Below, in pieces: positions 25,011 through 35,639 of a DNA stretch of 64,000 nucleotides. Position 1 is the stretch's first letter. Every line of letters begins with the position of its first letter. The notes under the pieces were generated by a model. That model saw nothing but the letters and a program-made list of their open reading frames with translations, made no database searches and had not been told where the DNA came from. Source of the DNA: Ailanthus altissimus (lineage: Eukaryota > Streptophyta > Magnoliopsida > Sapindales > Simaroubaceae); NCBI GenBank assembly GCA_946807835.1, contig OX327684.1:16392501-16456500 (forward strand). The letters run 5' to 3'. The translations under genes and the position numbers were made by a program.

Positions 25011-25417
25011 TTAACATTAGGATTAACCTAGATATGGATGAATTTTACATTAAGTCCAGGCTAAGACACAGCAAGATATGCATTTTTTAGCCTCCACTGG
25101 ACAGTATAAGTTTATAACATGTGGTGCACTAATGATATAGCCTCAGAAATAGTGGTTCCAAGTAACTTCCAGCATGCACCAATGCCTTCCAATCCAATGC
25201 TTATCAAATTGGTTTTAATTTAAATCTTTAATATGAATTCATCGAAGAATCAAACTGCAATAGGAATGTGGAGTTGTTGCGATGGACTAATGCAAAAATT
25301 GAGTACTTGTGTGAATAATGTTGAGAATGTTTTTGGTGCATTTTAAGCTGAAATAAAACAACTTTTTCTTATACTACATTGATTTTTTCTTATACTACAT
25401 TGATTTAGTAATTGTTT
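25011..25417. other. Gene-like non-coding flank interrupted by the Copia element
   Basis: Less AT-biased than its surroundings. The block near 25,137-25,215 (reading ASEIVVPSNFQHAPMPSNP) looks like a decayed exon but I do not recognise it. It was continuous with 30,027 onward before the Copia insertion, as the target duplication shows. Confidence 0.3.
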
Positions 25418-25422
25418 AGCAA

Positions 25423-25611
25423 TATTAAAGAATAATTATGAAATAATTCTTTTATATCCTCCTACTATATATATATATGTTATTAATGTAAAATATTATT
25501 TTCATATGTATGTTACTTTCCTATTATGTAATAAGGTTACAGTCTATTTAAAGGCTCTATTATACAGCTTTATTTTTCACAGTGAAATATATTATCTTTA
25601 TATTTTTAATA
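25423..25611 (+). repeat. 5' LTR of the Copia element (189 bp)
   Basis: It matches 29,763-30,026 from TATTAAAGAATAATT to the end. It lacks the 22-bp repeats of the 3' copy. TATTTAAAGG near 25,545 is the likely TATA region. Confidence 0.9.
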
Positions 25612-25623
25612 TAGTATCAAAGC
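25612..25623 (+). promoter_or_regulatory. Copia primer-binding site
   Basis: TAGTATCAAAGC lies directly after the 5' LTR. It is the initiator-Met tRNA type TGGTATCAGAGC with two G-to-A changes. Confidence 0.85.
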
Positions 25624-25799
25624 TTTAGTTTTTTTACTGTCATTTTGTTTAGTTAGAGATTTGTCGGAATTTTTTCAAAATCCGACGAAATCTATCGAAA
25701 TTTTTTGAAAAGTTGCCGAAAAATTTCAAAATCTTGCTGTTTTAGCCACCACCCATCTCCAATTACTCAGAATCCTCCAGCCGTTTCAACGTTGTCGAC

Positions 25800-26155
25800 A
25801 ACGCGCCGATCCGAGGTCAAAAACCGCTAGACGTACCGCCAGAAAGTCACTGCCGCCGCCCACTGTCACTTCAGATCCCGGTCGTTCTACGGCGCCGTGA
25901 CGGACACCGCCCACACCAAACGAATCCCCCATCACCGGCCGTTCAGTGCCGCTGATGACGTGCCAATCCGAGATCGAAAACTGCCAGATGCGCCGCCGAA
26001 ACTTTGCTGCCGCCAATTACTTTAACTTCAGATCCCGGCCGTTATACAGCGGCGTGACCGACACTGCCTAGACCAAAATACTCCTCAGTCACCGGCCGTT
26101 CAAACGCCGCTGAGTTTACCACAATCGGAGGTCGGAGCAAGCCGGACGCGCCCTC
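25800..26155 (+). repeat. GC-rich leader with a 156-bp tandem repeat (2.2 copies)
   Basis: GATCCGAGGTC at 25,809, AATCCGAGATC at 25,965 and CAATCGGAGGTC at 26,121 mark periods of 156-157 bases. Each unit also has TTCAGATCCCGG and CACCGGCCGTTCA. This is by far the most GC-rich part of the window. It is untranslated leader of the Copia element. A minus-strand open frame here is a by-product of base composition. Confidence 0.85.
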
Positions 26156-26439
26156 TGAAGTTTTCTGGTTTCTGTTAAGGGTCTGTTTGCAAACTTTTTA
26201 GTATTTCCAAGTCAGATCGTAATTTTCTATTCTTTTGGGTCTTTTTTATAATTTCCAAAATTTTTAAGGTAATTTTGTAATTATAGTATTTTAAGGGGTC
26301 ATTTTATAATTTTTAGAAAAAAATTAAGAGCTATTTTGCAATTATTATATTTTAAAGGGTTATTTTATAATTATTAAAAGTTGGAGGGTTTACTTGTAAT
26401 TAATACAAGTTTAGTATTAAAAAAAAAAGAGTTTTTTTT

Positions 26440-29400
26440 TTGTTTTTTCTTGTTTTGAAATTTATGGATAAATGTAGTACTTCTGCCGGTTCTACTCTAT
26501 TTCAGCCATGTCACATATCTGGAACATCTCAAGGTGCGACTTTTATAGGAGCTGCTGTTACTATTGCACAGGATAGTGTGGATCGTTCCCTTAACCTTGA
26601 ATCTTTACTCCGTTTACTCCTCTTTTCTAGTAAACCCTTAATTTTTGATTCTTTCAATATTTCAGGTAATTCTTCTTGGTATTTTGACTCTGCATGTTGT
26701 AATCACATGACTTCTGATCCTACAATTTTCTCTTCTAAAACTCTTAATTCCTATTTACCATCTATTCAAACTGCTAATGGTTCTCTCATAAAAGTTAACT
26801 ATGTTGGTCACGTGTCTTGCCTTAATCTTTCTGTATCTGACACCTTTTTTATTTCTAACCTTACCTTAAATCTTTTGTCTGTTGGTCAATTATGCGAACT
26901 TGGTCTTAATGTTTTGTTTACTGCTTTTGATTGTTGTATGTAGGATCTAAAGACCGGTCGGACGCTTGGGACAAGCCGTAAGGTTAGACGTCTGTATGAA
27001 CTCATCTCTTTAGATTTATCCTTTCTATATCCTTCGTCTGCAGCATCTACCTATTCGGTACCTTTGTTACATCTTTGGCATTCTCGTTTGGGTCATGCGT
27101 CAATCAATCGCATCCGATCTCTAGTATCCAGTGGTCACTTAGGTATTGTTTCTAATAATAAAGATGATTGCCTTACATGTTATTTAGCTAAACAACCAGC
27201 CTTACCTTTTGATAATAGTACTACTGTCTCTCATGCTCCACTTGATCTTATACATTCTGATATATGGGGTCCTTCTCCAAATCCTACAATGGGAGGATCC
27301 AAATATTTTGTGATCTTCGTTGATGACTATTCTTGGTATGCTTGGTTGTTCCTTATGAAACAACGATCTGAATTTACTAAAATTTACCGAGACTTTGCTC
27401 AGATGGTTAAAACTCAGTTCTCGTGTCTTATTAAGGTTTTTTGCACTGATAATGCTATGGAGTATAGAGATTCTGATTTGTTAAATCTTTTACAGGAACA
27501 CGGTACTATATGTCAAAGGTCTTGTCCTGGTACATCTCAGCAAAATGGGAAAGCTGACGTAAACACAAACACATTTTAGATACTACTCGTACTCTTCTTA
27601 TCTCTTCCTTATGTCCTGAACTTTTTTAAGGAGAAACTGCTTTAACCGCTGTCTTTACCATTAATCGTATTCCTTCTCCTATTATAGAGAACAAGTCACC
27701 TTATGAGCGTCTTTATGGAACTCCACCTAATTACAAACTCCTCAAAGTATTTGGTTGTGTTTGTTTTGTTCTACTTCAAAAACATGAGCATACTAAACTC
27801 GAGCCACGTACTCGATTATGTTACTTCTTAGGATATGGGATAGAACATAAAGGTTATAGGTGTTGGGATCCTATATCTAACCGTCTTCGTGTTTCTCGTC
27901 ATGTAGTCTTTCTCGAGCATACAATGTTTTCCTCTGTATCTAACTTTAAATCTGTGTCTCCTCCTATGTCACAATTTTTTACAGATAATTCTGTTGATCT
28001 TTTTCCCGATACTTTACCTACAGATATTTCTTCTGAGTTTCATACAGGTGAATCTGCTGAAACGATGCCTGCTTCTGAGCCTCCTACCTCGTCTGAAGGA
28101 TCTGCTCTCAACATCCCTGAGACCTCCTCTATACCCTTTCTTCGTCGTTCATCTCGGGTAAGAGAAATTTCTGTTAAACTTCGTGATTATCACTGTTTCT
28201 CTACTACCTTTTCTTTATATAAGCCTCAATCATATTCCAAGGCTAGTTCTAATCCTGTTTGCCAGCAAGCAATGACAGAAGAATTACAGGCCCTTGAGAA
28301 GTCGCATACTTGGGATTTTGTTCTTCTTCCTTCTAATAAAACTGCCATTGGATGCAAATAGGTGTACAAGATTAAGACTAAATCTGATGGATCTATTGAG
28401 CATTATAAAGGCTGCCTGGTTGCCAAGGCTTTACCCAAGAATATGGAATAGATTATGAAGAAACTTTTGCCCCAGTTACTAGACTTACTTCTGTTCGAAG
28501 TTTATTAGTTGTTGCTGCAGTTCGTGATTGGACATTATTTCAGATGGATGTCAAAAATGCTTTCCTCAATGGTGATCTCACTGAAGAAGTATATATGAAG
28601 CCTCCTCCCGGCTATCCACATCCTCCAGGCAAAGTCTGTAAACTTCGTCGTGCTTTGTATGGTCTTAAACAAGTTCCTCGTGCATGGTTTGCAAAGTTTA
28701 GTGGGACTATTCTTCAGCATGGTTTTTAGTCTAGTCCCTACGACTCAACTCTTTTTGTCCGCAAGACAGCACAAGGTTGTGTTCTCCTACTTATCTATGT
28801 TGATGATATGATTATCACGGGTAATGATCTTCTTGGTATTTCCACTCTCAAGAACTTTCTTCAGCAACACTTTGAGATGAAAGATCTTGGCAACCTTAGT
28901 TATTTCCTTGGCCTTGAAGTACTATCTGACTCTACAGGGTATTATCTTTCTCAAGCTAAATATGCATCTGATCTACTTACTAAAGCTGGGTTGACAGATA
29001 GTAAGACTGCCTCCACTCTTCTAGAGCCTAATGCCAAACTCCGATCCTCTGATGGTACTCTTCTAAGTGATGCTACCCTTTATCGTCAATTGGTTGGTAG
29101 TTTGGTCTACCTTACAGTTATTCGCCTAGACATTGCTCATGTTGTTCATATTGTGAGTCAGTTTATGGCCACTCCTTGTACCTCTCATTATGCAGCAGTT
29201 CTTCATATCTTACGTTATCTCAAAGGTACACTTTTTCACGGTCTTCATTTTTCGGCTCACTCTCCTCTTGTGTTACAAGCTTATGCTGATGCGGATTGGG
29301 CGGGTGATCTTACGGATCGTAGATCAACTACTGGCTTTTGTCTTTTCTTGGGTGATTCTCTTCTTTCACAAAAAAGTAAGAAACAGACTGTTGTTGCTTG

Positions 29401-29749
29401 CTCGAGTACTGAAGCTAAATACCGTGCTCTTGCAGATACTACTCAAGAAATTATCTGGCTCCGTTGGCTTCTTGAAGATATGAGTATTTCTTATACTGGA
29501 GCTACACCTCTTTACTGTAACAATCAAAGTGCTATCCAAATTGCCCACAATAATGTGTTTCATGAGCGGACTAAACATATTGAAACAGATTGTCACTTTG
29601 TTCGGTAACACGTTTCTCAAGGCACTATCATGCTCCACTCCATCTCATCTAAGGAGCAACCTACTGATATTTTTACCAAATCTCTTCTTCCGCACCGTTT
29701 TCATGCTTTAGTCTCTAAACTCAAACTTACTTCTATTGCGCCATCTTGA
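26440..29749 (+). pseudogene. Copia pol: protease, integrase, reverse transcriptase, RNase H (broken)
   Basis: Visible in order: protease WYFDSACCNHMTSD (about 26,680; normal form has DSG); GAG-pre-integrase LWHSRLGHAS with the later CLTC pair (27,073-27,180); integrase core with DLIHSDIWGP and FCTDNAMEY; RT with [20 protein letters not shown] and the catalytic YVDDM (28,797); RNase H with DADWAGD and STEAKYRALA; C-terminal KHIETDCHFVR and a final TGA at 29,747. Damage: stops at 26,941, 27,627, 28,359, 28,727 and 29,606; one-base deletions near 27,555 and 28,428. Several stops fit C-to-T or G-to-A change (for example a TGG Trp codon to TAG at 28,359). Gag with its zinc knuckle is absent. The element cannot make its own proteins. 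Confidence 0.95.
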
Positions 29750-29753
29750 ATTT

Positions 29754-29762
29754 GAGGGGGGG
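29754..29762 (+). promoter_or_regulatory. Copia polypurine tract
   Basis: GAGGGGGGG directly abuts the start of the 3' LTR and would prime plus-strand synthesis. Confidence 0.92.
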
Positions 29763-30026
29763 TATTAAAGAATAATTCTGAAATTATTCTGGAATAATTC
29801 TGAAATTATTCTGGAATAATTCTGAAATTATTCTGGAATAATTCTGAAATTATTCTGGAATAATTCATTTATACTCTCCTATCATATATACATGTTATTA
29901 ATGTAAAATATTATTTTCATATGTATATTATTTTTCTATTATGTAATAAGATTACAGGCTATATAAAAGCTCTATTGTACAACTTTATTTTTCACAATGA
30001 AATATATTCTTTTTACATTTCTAACA
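29763..30026 (+). repeat. 3' LTR of the Copia element (264 bp), expanded by 22-bp repeats
   Basis: Same as the 5' LTR, with an insertion of four tandem 22-bp units at 29,771-29,858 where the 5' LTR has one degenerate unit. CTATATAAAAGC near 29,960 is the likely TATA box. Confidence 0.93.
29771..29866 (+). repeat. 22-bp self-complementary tandem repeat in the 3' LTR
   Basis: Four identical units of AATAATTCTGAAATTATT plus CTGG, then AATAATTC. Within each unit AATAATT and AATTATT are complementary around CTGA, so each copy can form a small hairpin. It sits upstream of the LTR TATA box. Confidence 0.95.
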
Positions 30027-30843
30027 AGCAAGTTGTCTTCTTGTAGAACTAGTGCTTGTATCCTTAGTTTTCTTTTAGTGTGACAGTAAAAATATGTTTG
30101 TTTCCTAAAAAGTTTCTCCAGAACAATTACTATCAATCGCTATGTATTATTGTGGCAGTTTTGGGGAGTGGTCTTCCTTTTAAATTTTCACATTGATTAC
30201 TTGATGCCTTTTTGTTCTATTTTTGCGTAATTTAGCATGCAGTCCACCCGATGCTGAAGCATTTGAAATTGGAAAGTACTGAAGCCTGAATGTTCATGTG
30301 AAAGATATTCTTATATTCAGGTTGCATCATAAGATGTTTGTCAAATTCATTGATACATGAAGGTGAGTTAATTTGTAGTTGCTAGGCATGTTATATGTTT
30401 AAGTTGCAAAGTTTTGTTAGAGGTGTTTGTTAATATAACTGAAAATTTCATTTTTTAGGTATTTGACATCATTGATTCATGGAGGTTCTTTTTTTTTTGT
30501 TGGTCAGACAGTGGGGCTATCTCTCCTGCAGTTAAATTACATTTAATATTCCCTAGGCAATCTATTCTGGATGGTTACATTAGTAGATTATTAATTTAGT
30601 AGTTTATTACTTGCTAAATAAAGTGCATTCATGAGCCATCTAATACGATCGCCGTTATTACTAAAATATTAATATGAACAAATAAACCAAATCTATATTT
30701 AAAATTAAATGTGTAAACCATGAAATTATTTAGCTCATATATTGTAATTCACACTTTAATCCAAACAGAAACACAACTTATAACAGTTTACTTCAATATC
30801 AGTGAGTATCTCATTAGGCTTTCAAAAGAACACGATTTAATAC
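30027..30843. other. Gene debris downstream of Copia insertion
   Basis: Intron-like T-rich sequence. After an acceptor-like TTTAG at 30,234, a short frame reads HAVHPMLKHLKLESTEA and stops (30,235-30,289). It looks like the C-terminal exon of a protein that I cannot name. From 30,700 the sequence looks like the intron following the MAP kinase exon on the other strand. Confidence 0.35.
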
Positions 30844-31082
30844 CTGAGATAAAATATTTGCAATGGTCGTTGGATAGAGGTTGTGAAGATTTGATAATCT
30901 GATGCAAGTCTGTATCTATATACATGAGCTCGTAAACCAAATAAACATCCCTGAAACTCAACCTATGAGTAGGCATCATGACATCCTTCACAGTAATCAC
31001 ATTCTCATGCCTAACATATCTAAGCAGAATCAATTCCTCAAAGTCCTAAGCGTATCAATTCGATTCTTCAAACACATTATTA
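30844..31082 (-). pseudogene. MAP kinase exon fragment (group C, MPK1/2/7-like)
   Basis: Minus-strand frame with NNVFE, then [42 protein letters not shown] and LSNDHCKYF. This is the kinase segment from the end of the ATP-binding lobe (after the catalytic Lys) through the hinge of plant MAP kinases; RHENVI and [11 protein letters not shown] point to group C. The exon ends at TTTTATCTCAG followed by GTATTAAA, a proper splice donor. Frameshifts occur in the first part (one G lost near RELK), and extra residues MYI interrupt the hinge. Neither the activation loop nor the glycine-rich loop is present. The foldback element begins 16 bases upstream of this exon. Confidence 0.82.
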
Positions 31083-31094
31083 GATAATGTGTTT
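31070..31094. repeat. Perfect short palindrome
   Basis: Arms of 11 bases (AAACACATTAT and ATAATGTGTTT) are separated by TAG, at the junction between the kinase exon and the foldback element. Confidence 0.9.
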
Positions 31095-31097
31095 AAA

Positions 31098-31782
31098 GAT
31101 ATGCATAACCTATAAAATGTATAAATTCAATTTATTAAAAAAAGAAAGACTTTATTAAAATTAGTTAAATATGATATATATATATATATATACACACAAT
31201 AAAGGAAAAAAAATATTAATACGAGAAAAAAAGGAATTGAATGAAATTGAAAAGTGGAATAAAAGAGAAGAGAGAAATAATATTATTATAATTATGGTGG
31301 AGTTCATTAATAGCTAAATAACTTTTAAAAAATATAACAATTATATTTCAATTTTTATTTTAATCATTGAATAAAAAATGATTTAATGACTAAAAATTTA
31401 TGTAAAAAAATTGTATAAAAAAAGTGTCATAGATCTTGCCATACATAAGGGCAAGATTCATGACACCTATTTTTATTGTAAAACTTTAACATATTTTTTT
31501 AACTTTTATATCATTTTTCATTCAATGGTTAATATTAAAATTGACGTGTAATTATTGTATTTTTAAAAGTTAATTAATAACTAATAGACCCTACAATAAT
31601 AGTAATATATTATTTTCTCTCTTTTATTTCTTTTTTTTTTTATCTCATTCAATTCAATTTTTTCGCTCATATTAATACTTTTCTCCTTTATTGTGTATAA
31701 ATATTATATTTAACTAATTTTAAGAAAGACTTTATATTTTTTTAGTAAATTAAATTTATACATTTTATAGATTATCTATATC
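31098..31782. mobile_element. Foldback / long-TIR MITE-like element (full copy)
   Basis: Almost the whole 685 bases is one inverted repeat. The left arm starts GATATGCATAACCTATAAAATG and the right arm ends CATTTTATAGATTATCTATATC. The arms meet near 31,440 at TCTTGCCATACATAAGGGCAAG. The arms include TTAAAATTAGTTAAAT, CAATAAAGGA and TGGAGTTCATTAATAG. No coding capacity. Related copies occur at 21,029, 44,947 and 55,320. Confidence 0.85.
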
Positions 31783-32186
31783 TATAGTATATAATATTTG
31801 AATTTATGCTTACATGTCATTCTATTATTGTATGAATATTTTATTTTATAATATTTATACTGTACTTTTTATTAAATCGCTAATTTCATTAATTAAATGG
31901 TACAATATTTGTTACACTACAAATATTGTATGATCTGAAAGAGTTCAGATCTGACCTAAAAGAGTTTAGGCTAGCGTTAAGAGTTAGCAGATAACAATTA
32001 TAATTGCTAACAGTTAGCACTATTAATAATTAATAGGTTATAAAAGTTAGTAAAATCTAAGAGTTAAGACCTTGTCTGTAACATGACATAGACCCGAGAG
32101 TACATCAATAATAACATAGTTGCATGGAGTTGTAATAGGTGCTAAGAAATATTATTATGCATATAAATTCTCAAACATAATGTTTC
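31783..32186. other. AT-rich spacer
   Basis: Contains short repeats of AGAGTTAGCAG-like words around 31,975-32,060. Nothing coding is seen. Confidence 0.4.
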
Positions 32187-33149
32187 TGATCTAATTAACT
32201 GATGCGAGTCTGTCGGTGGAACCCTTTCTAATAGATTAGTGTATACTATACTTAGATGGTTTAGATGGTTGTTCTTAACTGACCATGGGCTTACTGGAAG
32301 TTCGTATAGCTTACAAGTTCAGTAAGGACTGAATACTGAATAGGCTCAACGAGGACCCTAATAGACATCCCATAAAGCTGTCAATGGTAGGTCCTCTCGA
32401 GTTGAGTAGTGTACGTGGTCTTTTGACCTGAGTACCACGGTGAACTTGTGAGTGATCCACCATACTTTGGTTCCATATATGTCAGAGACCTTTTATGGTC
32501 TGACAACTATGTATCGCTAGGTATAGTCTGATGCTCATGGAGTTTGGTGTACGTAAATTTAGAAACCGTTAGCTCACATGGGTGAGTTGTATATCTGGAT
32601 GCTCTAAGACTGTATCTCAGAAAAACTTATGGCTATAAGCAACAAACCCAAGAAAGGAGTTTCCAATAAGGTCAAACAATATCGCAAAGGTGTTTATGTA
32701 TATTATTTATCGAGATACATGTTTGGATATAAGTTCACAGATGAGTGTGTGAGGATTTGACAATGATGATCTATATCCCTGCTCCTCCAAGATATAAATG
32801 GCGGAAAGATATAAGTTCACGGAACAGTTCTATTTGAAAAATCAGGCGTAGACTTAGAGAGTCCATAATATGAAGTGTACTCGTTGTGAACTAGGGCAGC
32901 GCACTAGAATAAATAGTTCAATTCAGTAAATTCCAGCAGACCGAACATTTGCTTCAGCTTCTCTCGGGCCGTGCACGTGTCAAGACTTAAGAGTTAAGTA
33001 TATCAATTAGTTAACAATAGTTTTTGACCAATAGAATGTTGACACGTGGTGTAATGTAGGTCTATTATTGTTTGGCTTAGAAATTACCAAAATGACCTTA
33101 CTTATTGGACAAGCAAGATTATTATTTTATTCATTAAATTATTTATTGA

Positions 33150-33153
33150 ATAA

Positions 33154-33192
<39 letters not shown>
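33150..33192. repeat. (AAT)n microsatellite
   Basis: About fourteen AAT units inside the 5' LTR; about five in the 3' LTR at the matching place near 40,340. Confidence 0.95.
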
Positions 33193-33193
<1 letters not shown>

Positions 33194-33411
33194 TATGATA
33201 TTATTGTTGAATGAAAGTAAAACATTTATTATTTATAATATTATGCCTGTGTTTCATTTGTTTTAATATGACTAAAGTAACAAATGAAAAACAATGAAGC
33301 ATAGCTTGTAAGAAGTGGGCCTAAACATATTATACAAGAAAAGAACATTGTTTCCTCTTCTCTTTTTGCAATTAGGCTAACACTCGTCCTCTATTTTTAA
33401 GCTTTAATTTA

Positions 33412-34839
33412 TGATGAGCACTTGAAATTACATATTTAATAAGGGTTTTACAATATTATTTTGTATTACTAGTGTCTTTAACCTCTCTAACTTAAGTATG
33501 TTTATAATATTGTACCTAATTAGCTTTTAACTGTTTTGCGGTAGGTTTGGTAAAATGAGCATAACTTTCTACCTAAAGATCCAATTGGAGTAATTCTTGA
33601 TCCTATAAAGATTTGACTCAATCTAACCTATTGTATTTTACAAAGTATTTGAAATTTGAGTGTTTAGAGGGTGAAAATGGCCTAGATCAGAACTGATCTG
33701 CAGTAGAGGCCTAGTTTGAACAGTCATCTGTATTTGGCCCATAACTATATAAATATGTATCTAATACATATGAGACAACTCAATTCAGAAAGATAAGAGA
33801 CTTATCTACAACTTTGATGTTTTGAGTGATAGCTAATTAGGACCCCATCAATTATAAATTGGATAATCAAGTCGGTGCATTAATGACAATCAATGTAAAT
33901 TATTTGCAACCATTCTTGACTTTTATCATTCAAGTGGTTTCCTCTTTATTTATCTCGATTTATCCATATTTTTCTATAAATAGGTAGCATGTTTATGCCC
34001 AAAGAATGTAATTAGAGAGCTAAATTTTAGTTCAAACACTTGTCTTTTGTATTATCTCTTTGCAATATTATTTCTCTTGCTTACTATTCTAAAGTCATGT
34101 TATCTCTTCTTCCATTTCTTTTATTTTTTTTTAGTTTTATTATGTCCAAGTAATTTTTTTTATGCTAAGGTAAAATGGTGAAACTCTTGATAAGATAATA
34201 AGATATACTTAATTCTTATTCATGAATTTAATGTTTCATTATTAAGTTATGCAAATTTATCTATGATGTATTTATTTTGTTTGTAATATTAATACTATTT
34301 CTTCTAAAGTGGTGTATCTTGATTTATTATAGATAATTTGTATAGTTGACACAATGAATTCTTGAAATCATTTATAAGATTTGGCGTATATACCCTTTCT
34401 TGTAAAGTGAGAGTTTTGATTTATTGTAGACAAATATAAAGATTGGCATAATAAATACTTGAACCTATTTATAAGATTTGGTGTATAATAACTAAAAGAA
34501 ATAAATATTAGTTAATATATAAATGGTGATGAATTTTAATTGCTATATCTTCTAGTTAGAACCTCTTTTGTGTGTGGATTCCAATTGAGTTATAAAAAGA
34601 GTTAAATATATTATTACTTCTTATGCCAAGAGTGGATCCCCCTAATCTTAACTTTTATTTGAATTGGTTAATTGAATTAATATTTACAAATATCTTATAC
34701 TGCATTAATTGTCTTTAAAGTATTTATAGTTTGTAATTTTAATTCTATTTTCTTGGTGATCGACTCTGTTCTCACCGAGTTATTTATTACTTTGACAATC
34801 CTACACTTAGGCATAAACTCCTATATTATGGATGTATCA
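33412..34839 (+). mobile_element. Solo LTR (1,428 bp) nested in the 5' LTR
   Basis: It starts TGATGAGCACTTG and ends GGATGTATCA. It is flanked by ATTTA (33,407-33,411) and ATTTG (34,840-34,844). The partner LTR near 40,570-40,590 has a single uninterrupted GATTTGTTTAATG, so the empty site is preserved and the target duplication is ATTTG with one later G-to-A change. The start resembles the minus-strand start of the solo LTR at 10,699-12,237, so both belong to one Gypsy-like family. Confidence 0.92.
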
Positions 34840-35625
34840 ATTTGTTTAATGTAAATATATCAAAGACAAATGCAAATGATCAAGTGAATGGTGGGATCAT
34901 AATGTGTAATACAAGAAAGGAAATTGCTTACATTTAGTTACATAATTTGTTCAAGTGCATCCCTTTTATTTTTGTTTTCATTTTGTTTATTGTAAACAAA
35001 TGAAATAAAAACAATAGAAAATGGGTGTGGCGAATGCTGCTATACCATGTGGGGGCTAATGTTTGATAATTTAAGGGAAAGCAAATGAAGCAAATAAAAA
35101 GACCAAAGTGTTGCTTATTTTGGATGATGAAAATTCGGCCAAGTTTAGAAGTGAAGAGAGAGATAAGTGTTTTCCTTTTCTTTCTAGAGTTAAAGGAATT
35201 GTGTAAGTATTGAACATCTTCTCTTCATCTATAAAAATGGCAAGACAATACAAGTCTATAACTTAAGGAATTAAGCATTAGTTTAAGAGTTAAACATAGG
35301 ATTTAAGAGTTAAATCCTAGCTAGAAAAGAGGCTGTCATTCTAGACTTTCCAAGCTCACTGTGTTGGGAAACTAGAATTATGAATGGGTTACTTCATCGT
35401 GGTTCTCCGGTTTGACAAAAAACCAAAGGCTTGTCAAGGTAATAAATTATCAATCCCTATATAATTTACATTTATGAGATATATGTAAAACTTATTTGTG
35501 TTTATCATTAGAAAATTAGTATTTTGCTTTTCCGATGTGCTTATATGTATGTGATATATATGCAAATTCGAATAATAGACATAACCCCTCATGCATGCAC
35601 TCTAAGTTTAAAATCACTCACAAAA

Positions 35626-35637
35626 TGGTATTATAGC
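35626..35637 (+). promoter_or_regulatory. Primer-binding site of the gag-only element
   Basis: TGGTATTATAGC lies three bases after the 5' LTR. It matches the initiator-Met type TGGTATCAGAGC with two mismatches, as expected for Copia. Confidence 0.8.
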
Positions 35638-35639
35638 AA

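Larger units (their letters stand above)
25418..30031 (+). mobile_element. Copia LTR retrotransposon with 5-bp target duplication
   Basis: The element body is 25,423-30,026, flanked by AGCAA at 25,418-25,422 and 30,027-30,031. Order: 5' LTR (189 bp), tRNA-iMet-type primer-binding site, GC-rich leader with a 156-bp tandem repeat, broken pol (protease, integrase, RT, RNase H), polypurine tract, 3' LTR (264 bp). LTRs begin TATTAAAG (TG mutated to TA) and end in TAACA in the 3' copy. Domain order with integrase before RT defines Copia. The short LTRs and total size of 4.6 kb suggest an Ale/Retrofit-like lineage, an inference only. Gag is missing between leader and protease. Confidence 0.95.
32187..35622 (+). 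repeat. 5' LTR of the gag-only element, split by a solo LTR
   Basis: Two blocks, 32,187-33,411 and 34,840-35,622, are collinear with 39,292-41,359. Net length without the insert is about 2,003 bases. It contains an (AAT)n microsatellite at about 33,150-33,192 that is much shorter in the partner LTR. Confidence 0.92.

Noticed and set aside
25786..26016. Minus-strand 76-codon frame in the GC-rich region
   Set aside because: Chance frame in the GC-rich Copia leader repeat; the repeat period does not preserve the frame.
28535..28720. Minus-strand frames overlapping the Copia RT and RNase H
   Set aside because: Shadows of the plus-strand pol frame, which carries all recognised motifs.
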